From NCBI GenBank assembly GCA_016765265.1, contig JAESQG010000119.1:6617-12290 (forward strand): a DNA stretch of 5,674 bases, read 5' to 3'. The notes under the pieces are model-generated. The model did not search any database and was not told where the DNA came from. It saw only the letters and a program-made list of their open reading frames with translations. A program made the position numbers and the translations under genes. Source of the DNA: Pseudomonadales bacterium. GTDB taxonomy: Bacteria > Pseudomonadota > Gammaproteobacteria > Pseudomonadales > DC-out160. Below, piece by piece: positions 1 to 3,712 of the stretch (within the stretch, counting starts at the first letter, position 1; the number at the start of each line of letters is the position of its first letter).

Positions 1-74
1 GTGTGGTTTTCAACTATTTGTTCTACAAAGCTTTTTAGGTTGTCTCTAAACTTATTTACGCTTATGCTGTCCAT
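1..74 (-). CDS. Phd/YefM-type antitoxin, N-terminal part (runs off window)
   Basis: Read on the minus strand from an ATG at 74, the sequence gives MDSISVNKFRDNLKSFVEQ followed by IVENHT, which I recognise as the start of the Phd/YefM antitoxin family (typical starts read M-D-x-I-S-V-N-K-F-R-D-N-L). These proteins bind and neutralise a RelE/YoeB-like mRNA-cleaving toxin and autorepress their operon through a dimeric N-terminal DNA-binding domain. Only 24 codons are visible; the rest and any toxin lie left of the window. The gene points against every other gene here, so it cannot be read from an upstream integron promoter and needs its own. The Shine-Dalgarno is weak (a GG about 8 bases before ATG). 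The plus strand over the same bases is also open (1-132, stop inside the attC left box), but its translation resembles nothing and I treat it as a shadow. Confidence 0.72.
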   Translation of the reverse strand, partial: MDSISVNKFRDNLKSFVEQIVENH

Positions 75-94
75 AGATTATACCAAATATAGTA

Positions 95-111
95 GTACGG
101 GGTTTCCGTAC
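95..111. promoter_or_regulatory. Palindromic operator candidate upstream of the YefM-like antitoxin
   Basis: A perfect 6-bp inverted repeat, GTACGG and CCGTAC separated by 5 bases, sits 21 bases upstream of the minus-strand antitoxin start. YefM/YoeB-type operons are autoregulated through palindromes just before the antitoxin gene, so this is a natural operator candidate. A TATAAT preceded by TG is present on the minus strand at 77-82, but it lies only two bases from the ATG and would start transcription inside the gene. The actual promoter is therefore unresolved. Confidence 0.45.
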
Positions 112-126
112 ATTGTAGGCGATCAG

Positions 127-224
127 CCTTAACAAGTCAAAGCACGCGGACTTGGCAAAGCTGTCATCTTTTTTGTCCCAAAAAAGCTGCCAACTTCACC
201 AATCCGGTGTTTGAAGCGTTATGC
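127..224 (+). other. attC recombination site of the YefM-type cassette
   Basis: The left box CCTTAAC (127-133) and the right box GCGTTATGC (216-224, crossover GTT at 218-220) enclose a long imperfect stem. The left arm TCAAAgCACgCGGAcTTGG (137-155) pairs with CCAATCCGGTGTTTGA (199-214) over 16 bp if three bases on the left arm (lower case) stay extrahelical. Such one-sided bulges are the hallmark by which IntI integrases recognise the folded bottom strand. A second small hairpin (CTTTTTT/AAAAAAG around 169-187) occupies the centre. Its 98-bp length is within the usual attC range. Confidence 0.88.
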
Positions 225-325
225 AAAAAGAATTATAAAATGGGTTTGCTAGAAATACCCAAAAATAAGGAATAAGTGAACTTAGCTGGCATAAAAATAT
301 GTATCAAACAAAGCACAGGCAAGAG

Positions 326-802
326 ATGACGAAAGATGAAATACAAAAAATATACGCTAATGCACTCGATCGTATTTTGCATGCGGGTGCAAGTAATTTT
401 CAGCTTGTTGCTGTAATTTATGATGAGCAAGGGAAGGCTTTAAATCGTCAGAAAAAGAAACATACATTCGGTTCATTCCTCTTTAATCGATTAGCCGATG
501 GTAAAATAAGAGCTTGTATAGATAATGACGGGAAAGTAGATGATTTGATGGGTATGTCGAATGTTATTGATTGGTGTAAGGCAGAAATAACGGAAATATT
601 ACCTTGTTTATTGTTTGGCGCGGATTGTAATGTCAAAGGTGCAGTAAAGTATAAAGTTGGCAGCAGTGGTGCGAGTGGTTATATTTCGGTTAGCGGTGCA
701 GCAACAGCCGAGCGTGACCTGAAGGCTATCGTAGATGGTTTACAAGGTATTTTGCAAGACTCCAGTGGAGTGTATGACTTAGAACAGTTATCAATTGCTT
801 GA
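326..802 (+). CDS. Hypothetical cassette protein, about 158 aa
   Basis: I do not recognise this protein. From ATG 326 it begins MTKDEIQKIYANALDRIL, a probable amphipathic helix, then has a mixed hydrophobic/charged middle with a basic patch (RQKKKH) and the stretch NVIDWCKAEITEILPCLLF. It ends with a Ser/Gly/Ala-rich segment (VGSSGASGYISVSGAA) before a last helix. There is no signal peptide, no convincing membrane segment and no catalytic motif I can name; it is probably cytoplasmic. An ATG at 299 in the same frame would add nine residues. I prefer 326 because AGG at 317-319 is a weak but properly spaced ribosome site, whereas none precedes 299. It is the only substantial ORF of the cassette that starts just after the 218-220 crossover. 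The gene itself is quite sure, the function unknown. Confidence 0.75.
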   Translation: MTKDEIQKIYANALDRILHAGASNFQLVAVIYDEQGKALNRQKKKHTFGSFLFNRLADGKIRACIDNDGKVDDLMGMSNVIDWCKAEITEILPCLLFGADCNVKGAVKYKVGSSGASGYISVSGAATAERDLKAIVDGLQGILQDSSGVYDLEQLSIA

Positions 803-953
803 TCTTTGCAAAATGTTTTAAGGTAGTGAGCGAAAAAACTGGTCCAGATTTGATGACTGGGCGAAGCATAAGTCTGCAAACAAAGTGGTTGAATTGGGCT
901 TTGGGTGAGTTGCCAGGACGTTACGTCGCCGACTGTCCTACGAAAAATAGACA
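803..953. other. Non-coding cassette tail, no recognisable feature
   Basis: About 150 bases lie between the stop of the hypothetical gene and the next possible attC box. A plus-strand ORF crosses it (799-1041, starting at a TTG that overlaps the preceding stop as TTGA). However, its translation looks random and it runs through the predicted cassette boundary at 1005, so I do not annotate it. A GCATAAG at 867-873 is one base from the left box predicted for this cassette (GCATAAC), but it has no matching stem. Confidence 0.4.
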
Positions 954-1011
954 CCATAACTATGCAGTTAATGCTGCTTTTCCCTCGAACTCAACCGGGC
1001 TAAGGTTATCA
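954..1011 (+). other. Possible degenerate attC
   Basis: CCATAAC (954-960) differs by one base from the left box predicted from this cassette's own start (GTTATGC implies GCATAAC). GTTATCA (1005-1011) is the exact reverse complement of the left box TGATAAC that closes the following cassette, which is what a true cassette start requires. The 58-bp span is a normal attC length. The inner arms do not pair well (only small hairpins such as GCAG/CTGC at 964-977), so the right boundary is better supported than the site as a whole. Confidence 0.35.
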
Positions 1012-1050
1012 TTCGCTGAGGGCCTTATTTTTCTATTATAAAATATCTCA

Positions 1051-1227
1051 ATGAAAGGGGCCAGCCGCTTGGTTTATCTATTTGTTTCCGAAAGTCAGCA
1101 GGGAAAGGGTGTTTATGATCAGCGAACTATTCTGGCGGAAATTACAGAAATACTTAAACTTGCTAACAGGTTTAAGGTGGAGTGGTATGTTGATTGTGCC
1201 CCAGAACCTACCTTGCTAAGCATTTGA
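1051..1227 (+). CDS. Small hypothetical cassette ORF, 58 aa
   Basis: ATG 1051 to TGA 1227 encodes 58 residues beginning MKGASRLVYLFVSESQQG and continuing with a likely helix (ILAEITEILKLANRF) and KVEWYVDCAPEPTLLSI. It fills its cassette, and its stop codon lies inside the attC left box TGATAAC, a very common arrangement for cassette genes. An in-frame TAA at 1039 rules out a longer start. No good Shine-Dalgarno precedes the ATG. The pattern of a helix followed by LAxxFxVEW faintly recalls the C-terminal part of RraB-type RNase E inhibitors. This is only a by-eye impression, and the aspartate-rich portion of RraB is absent. It could also be the surviving 3' end of a longer gene. Confidence 0.5.
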   Translation: MKGASRLVYLFVSESQQGKGVYDQRTILAEITEILKLANRFKVEWYVDCAPEPTLLSI

Positions 1228-1275
1228 TAACAAGCCACGACAAAATACCTACGGATTTTGCGTGAGACATTAGGC
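1225..1275 (+). other. attC of the 58-aa cassette, crossover base mutated
   Basis: The left box TGATAAC (1225-1231) is followed by a clean stem. CACGaCAAAAT (1236-1246) pairs with ATTTTGCGTG (1255-1264), with A1240 as the single extrahelical base, around an 8-base loop. The right box reads ATTAGGC (1269-1275), where GTTAGGC is expected. The bases after the first one match the start predicted for the next cassette, because that cassette ends with GGCCTAAC. So the site is real but has A in place of the crossover G. Its 51-bp length is at the short end for attC. Confidence 0.75.
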
Positions 1276-1319
1276 CCATAGTCACACTAAACCATAACCC
1301 ATAATGAGTAACAGATATT

Positions 1320-1622
1320 ATGATTCTTACAGTTTTTCGATCACGTCTAAATGAAGAGGCGCAAGAGAAATACGAGGCGCTCGTACCCAAGATTGTTGCG
1401 CTGGCGGAAACTATGCCAGGCTTTCTATCGCGCAAATCATATGTGGCCGAGGATGGTGAACGTCTCAGTTTGGTGGAGTTCGAAGACGAGCAATCCCAGC
1501 GGAACTGGGCGCTCAATGATGAGCACATAGCTGCGAAAGAGAGAGCGCGCGAGCATCTGTATTCAGAATTTGTAGTCCAAATCAGTACGGTAGATAGAGA
1601 ATCAAGGTTCTCAGAAAAATGA
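1320..1622 (+). CDS. ABM-domain (antibiotic biosynthesis monooxygenase) protein
   Basis: This 100-aa protein matches the ABM dimeric alpha/beta-barrel family. It has the N-terminal strand MILTVFRSRL, the helix EEAQEKYEALVPKIVALAETMPGF, the strand SYVAEDGERLSLVEFE (the typical 'aEDGERl.lvEFe' block near residues 41-56), and the helix with WALNDEHIAAKERARE. A final strand is SEFVVQISTVDRES. The length is complete for a single-domain member. ABM proteins include cofactor-free quinone-forming monooxygenases and haem-degrading enzymes, but many are of unknown substrate, and no specific substrate can be read here. No strong ribosome site precedes ATG 1320, yet the N-terminus fits the family exactly. 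The codons look richer in G and C (GCG, CGC, GAG) than the FabA or flavin-reductase cassettes, consistent with independent origins. Confidence 0.88.
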   Translation: MILTVFRSRLNEEAQEKYEALVPKIVALAETMPGFLSRKSYVAEDGERLSLVEFEDEQSQRNWALNDEHIAAKERAREHLYSEFVVQISTVDRESRFSEK

Positions 1623-1653
1623 CAAGTCTAAAAATAACATGTCCCGAAGTGTG

Positions 1654-1770
1654 GCCTAACAAAAATGTCAACCGGGCAGCATTTTGCTCCGGCCTTTTGC
1701 GAATTTCGCTTCGCTACATTTTATCGCAAATGTCCTCCACGAAAAACTGCCGGTTACATGGTCGTTAATT
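1654..1770 (+). other. attC of the ABM cassette (long type)
   Basis: The left box GCCTAAC (1654-1660) and right box GTTAATT (1764-1770) bound a 117-bp site. The arm ATGTcAACCGGgCAG (1665-1679) pairs with CTGCCGGTTACAT (1747-1759) over 13 bp when C1669 and G1676 stay extrahelical, the expected integron pattern. A secondary hairpin (GCGAA/TTCGC around 1699-1714) fills the centre. The extended left box GGCCTAAC complements the bases at 1270-1276, so the ABM cassette is delimited as roughly 1270-1764. Confidence 0.9.
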
Positions 1771-1779
1771 GCTATCTAG

Positions 1780-1799
1780 ACGTTATAATGACATAACGT
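1780..1799 (+). promoter_or_regulatory. Promoter and operator of the RHH/RelE toxin-antitoxin cassette
   Basis: A perfect 7-bp inverted repeat, ACGTTAT (1780-1786) and ATAACGT (1793-1799) with a 6-base spacer, overlaps a consensus -10 box TATAAT (1784-1789). Transcription would start near 1796, just ahead of the strong ribosome site AGGAG (1803-1807). The -35 region falls in the attC right box and is weak (GTCGTT at 17-bp spacing). An RHH antitoxin dimer binding this palindrome would block the -10 box, the usual autoregulation of such operons. Toxin-antitoxin cassettes are known for carrying their own promoters. Confidence 0.6.
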
Positions 1800-1813
1800 T
1801 GAAGGAGATCCTC

Positions 1814-2047
1814 ATGAGTAATTTGTCCAAGCGTTTAACGATTTACTTTGAGCCCGATATACATCACGCACTTAAGCTTAAGTCAGCATCATCTCATCTC
1901 TCTGTTTCGGGACTTGTAGACGAAGCGGTCCATCTACTTATGAGTGAAGACCAAGAAGATCTGGCAGCATTTTCAGAGAGGGCTAATGAAAAGCAAATCA
2001 GTTATGAAGCTTTACTTAATGACTTGAAGAAGACTGGCGAAATATAA
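1814..2047 (+). CDS. Ribbon-helix-helix (CopG/RelB-like) antitoxin
   Basis: The 77-aa protein starts MSNLSKRLTIYFEPDIHHAL. A short basic beta-strand (KRLTIYF), then helices (IHHALKLKSASS and SVSGLVDEAVHLLMSED), gives the ribbon-helix-helix DNA-binding fold. The acidic C-terminal tail (QEDLAAFSERANEKQISYEALLNDLKKTGEI) is where such antitoxins wrap their toxin. The start is set by AAGGAGA at 1802-1808; an upstream in-frame TTG (1769) has no ribosome site and lies in the attC. Its last 14 bases overlap the start of the toxin frame. The protein looks complete, so it may still bind its operator and might neutralise related toxins even though its own partner looks damaged. Confidence 0.82.
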   Translation: MSNLSKRLTIYFEPDIHHALKLKSASSHLSVSGLVDEAVHLLMSEDQEDLAAFSERANEKQISYEALLNDLKKTGEI

Positions 2048-2267
2048 GATCACCTTCAAGAAGTCTGTCGCTAAAGATTTGCGTGACATTCCTACAAAGG
2101 ATGTTAGTCGTATTCTAAAAAGAATCGAAGCCCTGGCTGAGGAACCGGGAGCAGAGGGACGTATCAAACTTTCAGCTCGAGAGCGTTATCGTGTAAGGCA
2201 AGGGCTGTATCGAATAGTGTATGAAATTAGAGAAGAGGTGTTAATTGTACATGTCGTCAAAAGCTGA
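2034..2267 (+). CDS. RelE/ParE-superfamily toxin, CTG start and truncated C-terminus, probably inactive
   Basis: The frame reads (M)AKYKITFKKSVAKDLRDIP, then a helical hairpin (DVSRILKRIEALAEEP) and the beta-sheet core RIKLSARERYRVRQGLYR followed by IVYEIREEVLIVHVVK. This is the RelE-like mRNA interferase fold, which cleaves ribosome-bound mRNA. The family start AKYKITF lines up with a CTG at 2034 inside the antitoxin's last codons; an ATG is usual there. The only other start in frame is TTG 2079, which would drop the first strand. The frame ends VVKS-stop at 2267, about nine residues short. The family's C-terminal VGHR-x-DVY segment, which includes catalytic Arg/Tyr positions in RelE, is missing. 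Shifting one base after 2262 gives ADTDVYEQ-stop, whose DVY resembles the lost tail. No attC follows. The basic core residues (RYRVRQ) are intact. Confidence 0.8.
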   Translation: MAKYKITFKKSVAKDLRDIPTKDVSRILKRIEALAEEPGAEGRIKLSARERYRVRQGLYRIVYEIREEVLIVHVVKS

Positions 2268-2320
2268 CACCGACGTGTATGAACAATAAATTCAGAATTT
2301 CTGAGGAAGGCATTAAAATA

Positions 2321-2821
2321 ATGGAAAGGAAATATTCATACTCTAGAGAAGATCTTTTAGATTGCGGCCATGGGAATATGTTTGGAGAAGGCAATGCTAG
2401 ACTACCTTTACCACCAATGTTAATGGTTGATCGCATTACGCGTATTAACGAAAATGGTGGTAAATATAATCAAGGGGAAATTGTCGCTGAGCTTGATATA
2501 ACACCAGACTTGTGGTTTTTCGATTGTCACTTTGAGAACGACCCGGTGATGCCTGGTTGCTTGGGCTTAGATGCCATGTGGCAGCTTTTAGGTTTTTATC
2601 TTGGATGGAAAGGGTTTCCTGGAAGAGGAAGAGCGAGGGGTGGAGAAATAAAGTTTAATGGAGAGGTGCTGCCTTCAGCAAAGATGATTCTTTTTCAAAT
2701 TGATATAAAGAGGGTATTGAATCAACGACTGAAAATGGGGATTGCGGATGCAACTATGTCGGTTGACGGTCAGTTGATATACAAGGCAACTGATCTACGT
2801 ACGATTATGAAAACTTCCTGA
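2321..2821 (+). CDS. fabA: FabA-type beta-hydroxydecanoyl-ACP dehydratase/isomerase
   Basis: The 166-aa product aligns along nearly its full length with bacterial FabA, as I recall the E. coli protein (about 172 aa). It starts MERKYSYSREDLLDCGHGNM (family: SYTKEDLLASGRGELFG) and has LPPMLMVDRI and ELDITPDLWFFDCHF. The signature NDPVMPGCLGLDAMWQLLGF and the end GIADATMSVDGQLIYKATDL follow. Catalytic His70 (in CHF) and Asp84 (in GLDAMWQ) are present. FabA dehydrates 3-hydroxyacyl-ACP and isomerises the C10 trans-2 intermediate to cis-3, starting anaerobic unsaturated fatty-acid synthesis in the cytoplasm. GAGGAAGG (2303-2310) and family length favour ATG 2321; the in-frame ATG at 2279 has no ribosome site and overlaps the toxin remnant. 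No fabB accompanies it. Finding fabA as a lone integron cassette is unusual. Confidence 0.93.
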   Translation: MERKYSYSREDLLDCGHGNMFGEGNARLPLPPMLMVDRITRINENGGKYNQGEIVAELDITPDLWFFDCHFENDPVMPGCLGLDAMWQLLGFYLGWKGFPGRGRARGGEIKFNGEVLPSAKMILFQIDIKRVLNQRLKMGIADATMSVDGQLIYKATDLRTIMKTS

Positions 2822-2832
2822 GTTGCAGAAAA

Positions 2833-2897
2833 TGCAAACAAGTCACAACACGATGACTGGCGCAAAAAAAAGCCGTCATGTGTGTAGGGCGTTCCAA
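2833..2897 (+). other. attC behind fabA, right box apparently replaced
   Basis: The left box TGCAAAC (2833-2839) begins 12 bases after the fabA stop. The arm ACACgATGACtGGC (2848-2861) pairs with GCCGTCATGTGT (2872-2883) over 12 bp with G2852 and T2858 extrahelical, around an A-rich loop. The right side reads GCGTTCCAA: the GCGTT core is present but CCAA is a poor right box. It does not complement the next left box (TTATAAC), and it doubles as coding sequence of the GFA remnant, so the bases after G2891 probably come from inside a gene. Confidence 0.75.
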
Positions 2898-3003
2898 TCC
2901 GCATCAATTTGCTATTAATGTAGCAACTTTAGAAGGGATAAACTCGCTTGAACTAGAACCCGTAAAAGTACTTGATGGTATTAATCATCCGAGTGATAGA
3001 TAG
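2878..3003 (+). pseudogene. C-terminal remnant of a GFA (glutathione-dependent formaldehyde-activating/CENP-V-like) protein
   Basis: An open frame from an accidental ATG in the attC stem reads MCVG, then RSNPHQFAINVATLEG, INSLELEPVKVLDGINHPSDR and a stop at 3001. The part from RSNP onward matches the C-terminus of GFA-domain proteins (family pattern R-R-S-N-P-x-x-x-x-x-N-V-x-C-L-E-G ... V-x-D-G-x-N-H-P-S-D). Intact members have about 115-160 residues and bind zinc through several N-terminal and central cysteines, all absent here. So the gene has lost about two-thirds from its 5' side and should have no activity. The homology begins exactly at the GCGTTCC where the upstream attC ends, implying that integrase or a deletion joined the site to the middle of the gene. 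Confidence 0.72.
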
Positions 3004-3013
3004 CTGGCCCAAG

Positions 3014-3059
3014 TTATAACAAGCACCGACAGAATGTCGAAATTACGCGAGCGTTAGCC
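3014..3059 (+). other. Short attC behind the GFA remnant
   Basis: The left box TTATAAC (3014-3020) starts 10 bases after the GFA stop, and the right box is a canonical GCGTTAGCC (3051-3059). Inside lies a perfect hairpin CGACA/TGTCG with a 3-base loop (3027-3039). At 46 bp the site is shorter than typical attC sites and its arms next to the boxes pair poorly, so part of one arm may have been deleted. The crossover GTT is intact. Confidence 0.72.
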
Positions 3060-3082
3060 CCACAAAGAAGTAGGAGTTCAAG

Positions 3083-3621
3083 TTGTTTGTTCCGGAATTT
3101 AATAAAGAAAAAGACGTTAAAATTTTGCATTCATTATTGAAGTCGAAGCCGTTCGGTTCTTGGTCTTCAATTGCGGATGGAGATATTGTTGTAAACCATA
3201 TTCCTTTTATTCTGAAAGAAAATGAGAGCGAATTTGGGATACTGGAAGGGCATGTGGCTAGGTCAAATAATATTTGGCAGAAATTCTCAACGGAATTAAA
3301 TTCAGTTGTGGTATTTCAAGGCGATCAGGCATACATATCGCCTTCTTGGTGAATGAGCTAACAGATATACACGAGAGAGAGCAGAAATTGCCTTGGAAGG
3401 TGTCTGATGCACCTGATGAATTTGTTGATAAATTAGTTGGTGCTATTGTTGGTATAGAAATACCTATTGTAAAGCTTACTGGAAAATGGAAGCTGGGACA
3501 GAATCGGCCAGAGGCAGATCAATTGGGAATAATCAAAGGATTAATGGCCAGTGATAATTCTCAGTCAAATGGCTTAGCGAATGAGTTAAATAAATATGTG
3601 GAATCAATTAAAAAAGGTTAA
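3083..3621 (+). pseudogene. paiB: PaiB-family FMN-binding negative regulator, broken by internal deletion
   Basis: The first frame (3083-3352) reads (M)FVPEFNKEKDVKILHSLLK, then KPFGSW, DIVVNHIPFIL, LEGHVARSN, VVFQG and AYISPSW, then TGA. The family continues at 3351 in another frame (+1) with NELTDIHEREQKLPWKVSDA, FVDKLVGAIVGIEI and LTGKWKLGQNRPEADQLGII, ending at 3621. Together these are the N- and C-terminal parts of PaiB, a split-barrel FMN-binding protein described in Bacillus as a repressor of degradative enzymes and sporulation. The piece between YISPSWY and LTDIHE, about 30 residues including the conserved VPTWNY motif, is missing, so a deletion also shifted the frame. TTG 3083 is the start: AGGAG (3072-3076) is six bases upstream and MFVPEF is the normal family N-terminus. 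The product would be an 89-aa fragment. Confidence 0.82.
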
Positions 3622-3666
3622 TAAGGCCAGCGAATTTAGTTCGGTAGTTGCTGGCGACATTATTAG
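3618..3666 (+). other. Degenerate attC behind the paiB pseudogene
   Basis: TTAATAAG (3618-3625) overlaps the paiB stop and ATTATTAG ends the element (3659-3666). TAATAA and TTATTA are complementary. GCCAGCgAA (3626-3634) pairs with TTGCTGGC (3648-3655) with one extrahelical G. This is attC architecture, but both crossover triplets are altered: AAC reads AAG on the left and GTT reads ATT on the right. Neither box complements the cassette start at 3054 (TTAGCCC). A decayed, probably inactive site is the best reading. Confidence 0.5.
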
Positions 3667-3712
3667 TAAAAATTGGATAATAGTAGGTTTAATCAGATAA
3701 AAGGGAACTAAA

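Noticed and set aside
77..82. TATAAT with an upstream TG on the minus strand, an extended -10 promoter for the YefM-like gene
   Set aside because: It ends two bases before the ATG, so the transcript would begin inside the gene; it may be chance in an AT-rich leader.
1..132. Plus-strand open frame ending at a stop within the attC left box
   Set aside because: A stop in the attC box is typical of cassette genes, but the opposite strand gives a clear YefM-type N-terminus over the same bases while this frame gives nothing recognisable.
981..1035. Nested stems (CCCTC/GAGGG and AACC/GGTT) followed by a T-rich run, as a rho-independent terminator
   Set aside because: The loops are too long and the stem is interrupted; the GGTT is better explained as the crossover box of the next cassette.
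799..1041. Plus-strand ORF of about 80 aa whose TTG start overlaps the previous stop (TTGA)
   Set aside because: The translation resembles no family, has random-looking composition and runs across the well-supported cassette start at 1005-1011.
1208..1528. Minus-strand ORF of 106 aa opposite the ABM gene
   Set aside because: It is the antisense shadow of a clear ABM protein and spans an attC; its translation is serine/arginine-rich and resembles no family.
2279..2320. Earlier ATG for fabA at 2279, adding 14 residues
   Set aside because: No ribosome site precedes it, the extra residues are absent from FabA, and ATG 2321 has GAGGAAGG upstream and gives the family N-terminus.
3673..3701. TTGGAT and GATAAA at 17-bp spacing as a promoter for the MDR oxidoreductase
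   Set aside because: Both boxes are weak and the start of transcription would fall after the ribosome site, removing it.
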